DNA of 64,000 nucleotides, taken from positions 48,946 to 112,945 of the forward strand of contig JAFLVD010000004.1 of the NCBI GenBank assembly GCA_022508485.1. The letters are read 5' to 3'. Positions 45,749-57,700 of the stretch are shown in pieces (positions within the stretch are counted from its first letter, which is position 1; each line of letters opens with the position of its first letter). A program made the position numbers and the translations under genes. The stretch comes from Clostridiales bacterium (lineage in GTDB: Bacteria > Bacillota > Clostridia > Christensenellales > Pumilibacteraceae). Under the pieces are notes generated by a model. That model saw only the letters and a list, made by a program, of their open reading frames with translations. It was not told the DNA's origin and did not search any database.

Positions 45749-47146
45749 TCAGTTGCGCTTTTTAATTTCGTAGCCGTCCTTGCTGTCGAGAACGGTGTAG
45801 CCCATTGCGTCGAGCTGTGCTCTAAGCGCGTCGGAGGTTGCCCAGTCCTTGTTTTTGCGCGCCTCGAAGCGTTTTTCGGCAAGCGCTTTGACTTCCTCCG
45901 GAACGTCGAGTTTTTTTGCCTCGGGCGGAAGGTGAAGTTTGAGTCCGAATACGGCGTCGAGATCCTTTGCGGTTTCGTACACCTCGCGGCAGTTAAGCTT
46001 GCTAAGCCCCCACAGCTCGCCGAGTGCGAGAGGGAAGTTGAGGTCGTCGTACAGCGCGGCATTTACGTTGCCTTTTATCTTTGCGGCGTCGGCTAAGGTG
46101 TTTTTATCGGCTTTGGGCGCGTTTTCGCACGAGCTTATTGCGCTTCTCAGTCTGTCGTAGGCGGTTTGCGCCGCGTCCAGTCCGCCGAACGTAAAGTTCA
46201 GTTTGTTGCGGTAGTGGGTGTTCATGCAGAAGTATCTGAACGCGAGTGGGGAATAGCCGCGCTCGATTAAATCGTCTATCGTGTAAACGTTGCCGAGCGA
46301 TTTACTCATTTTTCCGCCGTCCACAAGCATAAACTCGCCGTGCAGCCACATGCTGACAACTTTGTGTCCTTCGAGCGCCTCGGACTGCGCTATCTCGTTT
46401 TCGTGGTGAATGGGAATATGGTCGACGCCGCCGGTGTGAATGTCGAACCTTTCGCCCAAAAACTTTTTGCCCATTGCCGAGCATTCGATGTGCCAGCCCG
46501 GATAACCCTTGCCCCAGGGCGAATCCCATTGCATAATGTGATTGGGTTCTGCCTTTTTCCAAAGCGCAAAGTCGGCAGGGTGGCGCTTTTGCGTGTTAAC
46601 AGCAACGCGCGCACCGGCAAGCGCGTCATCGAGGTTGCACCTTGACAGCTTGCCGTAGCCGTCGAACTTGGATATATCGAAGTAAATTCCGTCGTCCGTT
46701 TCGTAGCCGTAGCCGGTATCCACGAGCGTTTTTACGAAATCTATCATTTCGGGAATGTTGTCCGTCGCCTTCGCGATAATCTCGGGCAAAAGAATATTCA
46801 GCCTTTCGAGGTCCTTAAAAAACACCGCAGAATAGAACGAAGCGATCTCTTCGGGCGTTTTGTTGGATTTTCGCGCCGCCGACTGCATTTTGTCCTCGCC
46901 GTCGTCGGCGTCCGACATAAGATGTCCGACGTCGGTTATGTTCATTACCGATTTGGTCGTATAGCCGGCGTATTTCAGCACGCGCCGCAATTCGTCCATA
47001 AAAACGTATGTGCGAAGGTTGCCTATATGCGCGTAGTTATACACGGTCGGACCGCATGAATAGGTGGCGACCGTGGGCGCGGCTATGGGCGTCAGGGTTT
47101 CCTTTGTGCGCGTCAGCGTATTGTAAAGCGTTATTTTTTCCATCAT
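45749..47146 (-). CDS. cysS: Cysteinyl-tRNA synthetase
   Basis: YSCGPTVYNYAHIGNLRTYVFMDELRRVL, GWHIECSAMG, GGKMSKSLGNVYTI (KMSKS). Confidence 0.96.
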   Translation of the reverse strand: MMEKITLYNTLTRTKETLTPIAAPTVATYSCGPTVYNYAHIGNLRTYVFMDELRRVLKYAGYTTKSVMNITDVGHLMSDADDGEDKMQSAARKSNKTPEEIASFYSAVFFKDLERLNILLPEIIAKATDNIPEMIDFVKTLVDTGYGYETDDGIYFDISKFDGYGKLSRCNLDDALAGARVAVNTQKRHPADFALWKKAEPNHIMQWDSPWGKGYPGWHIECSAMGKKFLGERFDIHTGGVDHIPIHHENEIAQSEALEGHKVVSMWLHGEFMLVDGGKMSKSLGNVYTIDDLIERGYSPLAFRYFCMNTHYRNKLNFTFGGLDAAQTAYDRLRSAISSCENAPKADKNTLADAAKIKGNVNAALYDDLNFPLALGELWGLSKLNCREVYETAKDLDAVFGLKLHLPPEAKKLDVPEEVKALAEKRFEARKNKDWATSDALRAQLDAMGYTVLDSKDGYEIKKRN

Positions 47147-47811
47147 TACTCCGTTACGTCTGTGTCGTCTTGGTTGTTTTTTTGTAAAAGCTCTTCGAGG
47201 CGGCGTACGCGCTCTTCGAGCTCGGCGATTTTTTTGAGACTTTGGTCGTTAGGCGGCGTGAACAGACTGTTAACCTTTCGACCGGACAGCTTTACTATTC
47301 GTCCGGGCACGCCCACGACCGTGCTTTTGGGCGGAACCTCGGCAAGTACTATCGAGCCTGCGCCGATGATTGCGCCTTTTCCTACGGTGAAGGGGCCTAA
47401 AACCTTTGCGCCCGAGCAAACGGTAACGTCGTCCTCTACGGTGGGGTGGCGCTTGCCCTTATCCTTTCCGGTGCCGCCGAGCGTAACGCCCTGATAAATA
47501 ACTACGTTGTTGCCGACTACTGCGGTTTCGCCGATAACGACTCCTGCGCCGTGGTCGATAAACACGCCGCTGCCTATAACCGCGCCGGGATGAATCTCTA
47601 TCCCGGTGAAAAAGCGTGTGAGCGCGGATAATAGGCGCGCGAGCAGAAAGTACCGATGTACGTACAGAAAGTGAAAAAACCTGTACATAACGAGCGCATG
47701 AAATCCGCTGTAACAAAGTGCCGCTTCCAGAGGGTTCCTCGCAGCCGGATCGTGAGAGAGAACCGCTTCGAGGTCTTTTTTTATTGCGTAGAATGCGCGA
47801 GGTGAAGTCAT
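47146..47811 (-). CDS. cysE: Serine O-acetyltransferase
   Basis: IEIHPGAVIGSGVFIDHGAGVVIGETAVVGNNVVIYQGVTLGGTGKDKGKRHPTVEDDVTVCSGAKVLGPFTVG hexapeptide repeats; TAATG overlap with cysS. Confidence 0.95.
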   Translation of the reverse strand: MTSPRAFYAIKKDLEAVLSHDPAARNPLEAALCYSGFHALVMYRFFHFLYVHRYFLLARLLSALTRFFTGIEIHPGAVIGSGVFIDHGAGVVIGETAVVGNNVVIYQGVTLGGTGKDKGKRHPTVEDDVTVCSGAKVLGPFTVGKGAIIGAGSIVLAEVPPKSTVVGVPGRIVKLSGRKVNSLFTPPNDQSLKKIAELEERVRRLEELLQKNNQDDTDVTE

Positions 47812-47904
47812 TAACTCTCCGAAAAGCGAGCGAGAAGGGGAAAGGTAAAAAATAAACGCCGCACGCCCAAAGGCGAAAACGGCGTTCGTGCGCGAAAAAG
47901 AGTG

Positions 47905-48309
47905 TTATTTAACGCCGTTAAGGAAGGAAAGCGCCGATTCGAGAGCCTTTTCGCCCTCGGCAATCTCGCTCTCGGACGCGTCGAGCTGTTTGACGATATA
48001 TTCGTTAAGCTCGGCGGTCATGCGGCTAAGCTCTTGCTTGCCTTTTTCCGTAATTTTGTAGTTGATTGCACGCATGTCGTTTTCGACGCGAAGTTTTTCT
48101 ATAAGACCTTCCGCCACCATATTGCGTGCGAGAATGGTAAGGTTGGGTTTGGCAATGGAAAGCTCGCTTACAAGGTCTTTAGGGGAAAGGACTTCGTCGC
48201 GAAGAAGATACAGCAAGCGCATTTTTTGGGAAATTACCGTGCCGTTTTCACAATTTTTACATATTTTTCTCGTTGTGAGATTAAGCGAAAGAATTTGATC
48301 GGCTAACAT
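47905..48309 (-). CDS. MarR-family transcriptional regulator
   Basis: ISQKMRLLYLLRDEVLSPKDLVSELSIAKPNLTILARNMVAEGLIEKLRVENDMRAINYKITEKGKQEL (wHTH). Start 48309 with SD cggag. Confidence 0.82.
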   Translation of the reverse strand: MLADQILSLNLTTRKICKNCENGTVISQKMRLLYLLRDEVLSPKDLVSELSIAKPNLTILARNMVAEGLIEKLRVENDMRAINYKITEKGKQELSRMTAELNEYIVKQLDASESEIAEGEKALESALSFLNGVK

Positions 48310-48711
48310 TTTCGTACTCCGAAATAATTTTTTCGAGTTTATCATATTATATGTTCTCTTGTCAAATATTTTAACGGACTTTACATTAATATATATATTT
48401 CCGGGCGGTAAAATGTGCCGAAATATACCGTTTTTTGTATGTTCGGCCGCCCGAAACCGTTATCGCTCAACGGGGTTAAGTGTTAGCACTTAATAATATT
48501 GACTGCTAAAAAAATATTTTAGAATTTACTAAAACAAAAAAACATATATTATCATAAATAGCCACGACTGTGGATTTAATTAGGTAAAGGATTACTACTT
48601 AACAGTCTAAAATGCTGAAAAGCAAAGATGTCTGACCATTTTTTACGAGTTTCGTATATTAGGAAATGTTTAATATTCGCTAAAATAAATTGAGTTGTTG
48701 TGTATTTTATA

Positions 48712-48740
48712 TTGACAAATTGTTTGATTTTTTGTATCAT
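48712..48740 (+). promoter_or_regulatory. Promoter of the giant surface-protein gene (TTGACA-N17-TATCAT)
   Basis: TTGACA 48712-48717, TATCAT 48735-48740. Confidence 0.7.
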
Positions 48741-48772
48741 ATAAGGGTATAAATATCATCGAGAGGTGTACT

Positions 48773-51700
48773 ATGCCAATATCGGATGAGATTATCGAAC
48801 TTGCACCGATAAAAAAATCGAAACCAAAAATGATTATTGTGTTCGTCTTGATGGGCCTGTTTTTTGCGGCCGCGGCGGCGTTTTTGGTTTTGTATCTACT
48901 TAAACCGTCTGCAACGGTAAGCACCGGCGCTGTTTTGAGCGTCGAGGAAGCGCCCGTAAACACGTCCGCTGTTCAAGGCGCGAAGGCTTTGTTTAAAAAG
49001 ACGGAAGGCGACGATTCCGAGTACTTTGCTACGGTCGGCGTCGAGTATACCGTCGCCGTCAAGGTAAGCGTAGAGGGCGAAGCCAACAACCAGGTTTCCT
49101 GGATTGTCGAGCCGCACGGCGCGCTTGACGAAAAGGGCGAAGGCTCGTACGACTACGGCGTAACCACGGTAGAGGACGGTCGGCAGTCCGTGCATTGGTA
49201 TAAGTTTACCGTCTTACCCGAGTTTGCCGGTCAGCAGATAACGATTACCGCACGCTCGCATTCCGATTCGGCGCAGCGTTCCGTTATTAAATTCAACGCG
49301 GTGAATCAGGGCGCGGAGACCGTTGAGTTTGTTTCGGTCGAGCGTAACGAGGCAGGCGCGTCAACCACCAATATAACCACCGAAAAGATAACTCTTCCGT
49401 TTTACGACAGCAAGAGCAACTCGTATCTTCTCGTTTACCGTCAGCTCGGCGCGTCCAACGGTACCGAGCATAACGACATAGCGCACATAAGGCTGCCCGA
49501 CGGCACGTACACCGATAAGGTAGAGGTTACTTCGAGCAACCCTGCCACCATTACCGCACGCGTTGTCGAGACGGCGCAAAGGCCGACCATAGAGATTAAC
49601 CTTCTTAAAACAACACCCGACGCCGATCATCCGGTAACCATCACTTTAAAGGCCAACGTAAATAATGCCAGCGCCGACGAAGTTACCCAAACTCTTAAAA
49701 TCGTTTCTACGAGCAGTAAAGAGCTTGGATACATAGACGACATTCGCATAATAAAAGAGGAGACGAGCACGACGTATTTCAGCGAGCTTAGGGCTTTGCC
49801 TGCGTCCATTCCCTCGATAACTCTTCCTTACGGCACGACGTATAACGAAATTTTAAAGCACGTCGTTCTTTCGCCGTGGACTCTTCAGTACGACGCGGCC
49901 GGCGATAAGCTTATTGAAAACTGGAAGGATAATATCGAAGTTACGTCCTCCAACAACAATCTCGTAACGACGAGCTCTGCCAACAGAGTAGTATCGATTA
50001 CCGCGCATTCCACTCTTTCCACCGACTGCACGCTTACATTCCGCGACAAGTCGGCAAACAGCACGGGCGCGACTCGCCAGCTTAAAGTAAACGTCGTAGC
50101 GCAACACCGCGCCAACGGTATCGCGTCCGAGGTAAAAATAGGTACGCAAACCTATAACGACAATCAGGTAAGCAGAAACGAGCTGCCTATATCGCAGGGC
50201 TTGAGCGCGAACGTAACATTTACGTATACCGTTACCGCGCCGGCGAACACCTCGAAGGAGACGCTCGGTAAATACATTTCCTCCGCTTACAGACTGTTCT
50301 ACAACAAGTCGGAGATGACCGTACGACTTGGAAGCACAGTGATAGAACCGTACAATCCCAACCCCGCGGCAGGGCAAAAGACCAACGAACAAGATTTGTC
50401 GGGAGACATCACGTTTAAGGCCGGTAGCTCGGCGACGACGTTTGTCGGCGAGATTACGTTTGAGATTACAATAAACGAGGAAGCCGAAAACGGCATAGTA
50501 TCCTTTTCGTTTATGAAAATCGGCGCGGAAATTCCCAATGCCGACGCGATAAATACCGTTGACGCCACCATAGAAAAGACGGTTAACTTTGCGGTTACAA
50601 ACATAGCCAGAAGGGTTATGCTTAAAGACGAAATCCCCGGCGTGCAAAGGTCGGCTTTGGATATTGTTACCGAGCGCTTCACATTGCCCGGCAAAATAGA
50701 AGAGGTAGAAAGCGTTTTGGACGCCAACGGAATTACTTGGAGGCTTACGTTCAACGTATATATCCAGTACGGCACTTACGACGCTACTCTTTGGTTTAAG
50801 CCGCAGGATTTGATTTACGCCGACGGACCGGCGACTGCTTCCGCAGCAACCTTTACACCTAATAACCAGGGCTCGCTTTCGCTGACCGCTCTGCAAGGCA
50901 CTGCGGAAAGAGAGCTTAAATTTAACAACTACGCACCTAACTTTACCGGCAACGACGCTTCGGCTAAATTCTCTTACACCAACACGAATTCGGAAAAAAT
51001 CGCCGAAGTTACTATTAACTATATTGTTATTAACGGTATCAGTGCGATAACCGTCGAAAATTCCAACGTAAAGGAAGTAACTTACAGCGGAAACGGCGGC
51101 GGAAACGGCAATGCCAACTTCGCGGTGGATAAAGTAAGATACACCCACATTTATTCAACCTCGCAAAACCAGGGTGCGCCCGAAGATCCGTACGGCGTAA
51201 GAATAAAATACGGCTCGGACACCGCCGGCATTTACTTTGAGGAAACGGAAGACGAGGACACGGGCGACGTAATATTTAAGTACGTTTCCGAAGCGGCCGC
51301 CGCAGACGATGACGACGATGACGACGATGTGCCCACTTCGATAAACGTATTCCGTTACAGCAACGGCTATATCTATCTGCTTCAAGACCTTTTCTCGCTC
51401 GGTTATAATTACGGCATAGATTTAAGCCGGATTACGATAGAATACACCGCCAATCCGGCGCATTATCCGCTCGAAAACCTTAAAGCAAGCCGCATTTACA
51501 ACTTCGTAAGACTTGCCGACGATATCGGCGTTTATACGGACAGGACCTATTCCGACAGCTCTAAGGTAGAAAAGGACATATCGGGTAATTACTTTATCGA
51601 GGTAAACCACAACAGCTCGCTCAGCATTTACACTTCGCCTATCATAAACGTAAACGGCGTAGGCCCCATTGTGTACAGGCACCCGAGCGACGTTCCCGTA

Positions 51701-54700
51701 AGCTCGAAGCTGCTTCCCGTCGAGGACGCTTACTTAAAGCTTCCCGACAGACTTCCGATTCTTTCTGTCAGTATGGGCGAGGAAACCTCGGACGGCTCGG
51801 GATTATACCGCTACGTAGTTGTTGTTATCGGCGAGGCGTCGGAGACGGGCAGAAAAGAGTACAAAAACGGCTTTATCACGCTTGAAAACTCACGCGAGAG
51901 CTTACTGCAAATTGACGTTCTCAACTATATGCGTGGTATCGCCGAGGACGGCATTAAGATTTACGACGCCGAAACCTACGCCGGTCTCGCTTTTGAAAAC
52001 GGCGACCCTACCGGCAACCCTACGACGCTTACCGATATTATTCTCGGTATATTCAACGGCAGCACGGGGACGGTTGTGGACAACACGTCCGTAACGTTCT
52101 ACGTATACGTTAAGTACGCGACCCCTGCCGACAACCAGTCCGAGTTCGAGCCTGCGATAATAGAGATTCCCACAGGCTTTACCGCCAGCGAGGGCGGCAG
52201 GTACAACAGAACCGAGTCGCTCGACTTGACGCCCGTTGCCGACGAAGAATCTTTGGATAATGCCCACTTCTATAAGATATGGGAAATAACCATTTCCCTC
52301 GATAAGCAGACCGCTACCGACGGCACAAAGCTGAATAACATCACCGTGCTTAACCAGGGCGGCGTAGTCAACGTTCAGACTCGTGTTGCTTCCGCTTCGC
52401 TTAATACGACCGTTTCGACCGGTCTTAAAACGCTTGTTAAGACGGGAGAGGAATACGCTACGATCGAATACGTATTCGGTTCGTCCGATCCGATAACCAA
52501 AGAGTTCGCCGTCGTTACTACGTCGCTTGCCGAGTATGCAGGTTACACGGGCGTTAAGTACGACTTCTCCAATCTTACCGGAGAGCTTGAAACAACCATG
52601 CAGGGTGTTGAAGTAAGCTTCGAAACTCTTCGTGCCGGCGAGTCGTACTTCCACGTACAGCTTACTCCTTCCAAGCTTCCCAAAAAGCTTGACGGCGACG
52701 AGTTCTTCTTCAACTTCACCGACACGACTAACGGCGCAAATACGGTATTCCGTATCCGCATTCTTTTGTCGACCAGGACGGTTGTTTACGACATCGACCT
52801 CGAAGAGGAAGAATACGCGGTTACCACTAACGGAAAAGACGGCGAGTACGCCGAGCTTCCCATTACCGTTGTTTACAACGCCGGCGGCGTACCGCCTACG
52901 TCCACCGACGGCGTAAACGTTAAGCTTGCCGTTCAAACCGAGAACGGAACCTTTAACATTGTAGAAAGCGCGTCGATTGACAATAACATCGAGATAATTA
53001 AATCGGACGGCGTATCAGCGACTGCCGACGGCAAATCGACGAACGCCTACACGCTTCGCGTAAAGCACAGCATGCTTTCGAGCGGTAACATTCAGTATTA
53101 CGTGTATGCTTACTACTACGACGGAGAAAAGACCGTCTCTGCGTACGCGCCTATAAAGATTACCACTACGGCACTCGACATTGCGCTCTCCGACGCCGCA
53201 AGAGACAACGTGGATAACAACGTTGCCAACCTTAACTTTAAGACTAAGGAAAAAACCTACGACCTGTCCGCAAAGATTATCAATAAAGGTAACTCCGAGG
53301 ACAACGTAGGCTCTCATACTATTAATTACGCGCTTTATTCCGACGCTCAGTGCGACGAGCCGCTCGGCGAGGGCATCGCTACCATTACCGGCGGTATATT
53401 CAAGCTGGTAAATCCCGATAAGGCGTTCGGCACAATTTACTACAAAGCGACTTTTGCCGACCCGACGAGCGGAAAGACGCGCGAGCTTCGCCTTACCGTT
53501 AACTACACTGTTTCGATTACAGAGGTTACGCTCGACGGTATCGACTCGTACACCTATAACGACGGCGTTATAACGCTGTACTACGTTTCGAACGCGGCGT
53601 ATAGCATGCTCGACCTTGCCAACCGTATCCGCCCGATAACGGCGTTCGGCGATATCGAGCTTGCCGATTACACCGTTAAGTTCACCGCGCAAAACGGCGA
53701 TCTTATTAACGGCGCGCTGCTCGAAGGCACCAACTATCAAATCGTGCCGTTAAAGGTGGGCAGCACTCCGTTTGCGATTACCGTCAAAGACGCAACCGGC
53801 ACGGAACAGACGCTTAACTTAACGATTAAAGTACTCTCTATTGAAAACGTTGTTCTCGACGGCACTTCCGCAAATATCGACTTGTTTAAAAACGTACCCG
53901 TTACGTTTAACGCTTCGGTAAGCGGCGACGCCGCGGTATTCGCTCACACCTTCGAGCTTGTCGGCGACTCTCGCATAAGCGTAGAAAAGGAGGACAAGGA
54001 AAACGCCGCCGAGTTTACGCTTAAACTCGACCGCACCAAGTTTACCGCAGATTCCGATTCGGACGACAAGCCGTACACGCTTACGTTAACCGTAACGTAC
54101 TCGTATTTGCCTTCGCTTTCCGTAACCGCCCAAACGGTGGGAAGCTTTACTCGCACCGCCGAGTACACGCTTACGGTAGGAAAGGACTTTACCGGCTTCG
54201 GCTTCGAGCTTTACAAGGGCGATGATAAGATAAACGACAACGATACTATATTTATCGACCATTCCGCCGACTATAAGTTGAAGCTTTCCGTCCCCGTAAA
54301 TTCGGAGAGCTGGTACCAAAAGAACGATTGGACGTTTAAAGCGCTTCCCACGCCTTCGACCATAGCTTCTGTCGCTAACGGCGGCGTGTTCGATAAGGAC
54401 GCGCTCTCGCTTGCGGTAACGCCGTCGAGGTCCGCGGCAGGCGAGGTAACGTTTACATTTACGGCCACCGCGTACGGCGCCACGCTTACTCTTACAAAGT
54501 CGTACACTTTTGCTGTTACCGATAACGTAACCGTTACGATAACCGCGTCGGTTAACGGCGGACAGGCAAATGCAATCAGCTTCAGCGAGGAAGGCACCGC
54601 CACAAAAGCTATCGACTTTGACTCCGCGGACAAAGCCGCTAAGTTTACCTATACCGTTGCGCTTAACGGCACGGGAACCACGGCAACCGGCTGCGACATC

Positions 54701-57700
54701 GACTACGTGGGCGACGCGACGGCAGGCGAGCTTTCTACCGACGCCAACGGTTACAGCCGTACGTTTACCGTAACTAAGCCCACGACGCTTATTCTGTCGT
54801 CGGCGGTTAAGATTAACGGCGTAACAATCTACTCCAAAAAGTACACGATTACCATTACCGCTACCGCGCCCGACTTCGGCTTAAAGAGCACGAACAACGC
54901 GGAAAAGATGAATCCTGCTACCGCGCTCGCCTTTGAACTTGAAGAGACTTCGGACGGCTTTATGGGCGACTACACCGTCGCTTACTCGATCGTTCAGTCG
55001 GGAACGGGCGCTACCTTACAGCAAAACGACGGCGACCAAACCAAAGCGACGCTCACAGCGCCCACAACCAACTTTACCGATAAGCTTGTAACCGTCCGCG
55101 CGACGGTAAGCGTTACGAGCGGCGCGTACATTGGCACGACGTACACCGTAGAAAAGACGGTCGTCGTTGTCGGCATCGCGCTTCCCACAATCGGCTGGAA
55201 GTCCGGAAGTAATCCCATAACCGTACTCGGCCCGAACGAAGCCACAAAAGGCGGCAAGTTCATAAACCTCGAGGCTTACCGTAGCTTTAACGCCACCGTA
55301 CGCGACAGCTACAACCAGGAGTACACTTATTCGGACGTCGAGTACACGTACACGCTTGCTTCCGACACGCTTTCTTCTTCCACCGATTACGCGCTCTCTA
55401 ACGGCAATACGCTTAACATTACCGCCAACGACGTTACAAAGGCGGGCGGAATTATCTACGTAACCGTTAAGGCGAAAATCCTTTCGGGTGCGAATAAGGA
55501 CAGCGAGGTCAGCGCGGTTCTTGCAGTCATGATTATGCCCGAGGCAACCGCAGGCGCCGCCAAGTTCGTTTCCGGTCAAGCCGGAACGTACACGCTTGGC
55601 GAGCTTGCGCACCCTGCAAACAGCGAGCGCACCGACGCCGTTCAGCAAACCGACGACTATACCGTTAAGTACACGCTTGCTTCGAGCTATGCCGGCAAGT
55701 ACGCGGTGTTCGGCGACACCTTCCGCATTATCAACTCGATTAAGACGGTGGAAACCGTTCCTCTTACGGTTGACATTATAATCACTTCCGGCGCGTACGC
55801 CGGCGTGGCGCTGAGAACAACCGTTAACGTTACGGTGCTCGGCACTGTGCTTAACGAAGGCAACACGCACTCCGTTTCTTGGAGTTCGTCGGATAACAAG
55901 TATACGCCTATTGACGCGGCAAGCTTAGTCGATATGTCTAAGCTCGGCGGCTGGTCGATATCCACGATTACCGTTACCACCGACAATTCCTCGTTTACAA
56001 GCGTACAGTCTCAAGGTACGGCAGAGCCTTCGATTGATGTTAATAAGGACTTTAACGTAACCGCAGGCACGGCCTCCCAGGCGACGCTTACGCTTTACTA
56101 CGACATTGCTCTTACCGGCAGCGCGTCCGCCGAGGCGGTCCACTGCTACGGCGAGGGCACAATCGCGGTCGACTCGATAACGCCTGCGCTTACCGTGCAG
56201 GTCGACGGCGTCGATTCCGCGGAAGAACCGTCCGTATCTCTGCCCGGCGGTCAGTCGTTTATTATCAGCTACACCGAAACGCACGGACTCCGCCTTACCG
56301 GAATAGAAGTGTCCAATATAGGCAGCTCGCTGTCGTACACGGTGTCCGGCTCGTCCGTTCAGTTTACCGCGGCAAGCTCGGTAACGACAAACCAGCCTGC
56401 ACGCGAGGTTGTGGTTAAGCTTACTTACAGCGCGCGCAACGAAGACGTTGAGATCGAGAAAAAGATAAACATTACCGTAACAAAGGCAGTGCTTTCCGCG
56501 TTTGACGTAACCAATACCAACATGGAAGTGCTCTATCTTAATTCGGGCAGTACCAACACTTACTACAACGTTTACTCCGTATGGACGGCTACCGAAACGA
56601 ACAGCAGTAAGCACCCCGTACAGCTCGAAATAAGATCCTCGTCGGCTTTGTCCAATCTCTTCGACAACGGACGTAACGCACAGAGCACGATAAAGGTGTA
56701 TATGTTCGGCGCGGACGGCGTTTTGATAGGGGATTATACCTATAACACCTCTCAGTTGTACAATACCAGCAACGCGACTTCGATTACTATGGATTTACAC
56801 GACTATGCCGAAAGCGAAGTTCAGCGCATGGTGCTTGTAATGCAGTTTAAGCGTTTGATGTCGACAAGCGCTACGCTTACCGTAAACTACTACACCACTT
56901 CGGACGGCGGCACTTCCACCGCTAACTACACGCAGAAGATTTACAACGTGCGTAGGATTTCCGGCTCGACGCTCGTAACGTTCGATCTTAACGGCGGCAC
57001 GCTTAACCGTCAAAGCTCGGTTACCGTTTCGGGAAGCGCCGGCAATAGGATTACCGCACCCGGCTCAAGCCCGGCGCCCGTCCGCGAAGGCTATCGTTTT
57101 GAGGGCTGGTATCCTATGACCAATCCCAGCAAGGCAATCGACAAAGGCCCGGACGAAGCGGACGATTCTTCGCGAATAGTAGACGTCCCCGATCTTGGAA
57201 TTCTTATGCCCGGCGATAGCTTACAAATAGTATTTAACGCCACTTATTACGCGGCATGGACGATTGTTCCCACCACCGTAACGCTCGACGCAGGCTTAGG
57301 CCAGGTCAGCACGAACGGAGAGGACTGGGGCAGCAACGCCACAATCGAAGTCTCGTTCGGCGAACCGTACAGCGCGCTCGCTACGGTACAGACCCAGAGA
57401 GCCGGCTATTCCTTCGGCGGCTGGTACCTCGACACGCAACGCGTTTCCTCGACCACGACCGTAGATAGGTCCACCGCGCACACGCTTACCGCAAGGTGGA
57501 ACGCAAACGACGTTGTCGTTACGTTCAATCCGGGCGAAGGTAACCTTGACGATTTCCTCAGAACGAGAACAATTAAGTTTGATTCCGCTTACGGCGAGCT
57601 TCCCACGCCTACGCGCACCGGCTACACCTTTGTTCAGTGGGAACTTAACGGCGACAAAGTAGAAAGCAATACGCTCTGCACGACCGAGGACGCGGTTACT

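Noticed and set aside
49853-51148. 431-aa antisense ORF (and similar long minus-strand ORFs within 48.9-59.1 kb)
   Set aside because: Antisense to a clearly coding giant gene; Arg/Val/Gly-rich low-information translations with no domain signature. Explained by GC-rich third positions.
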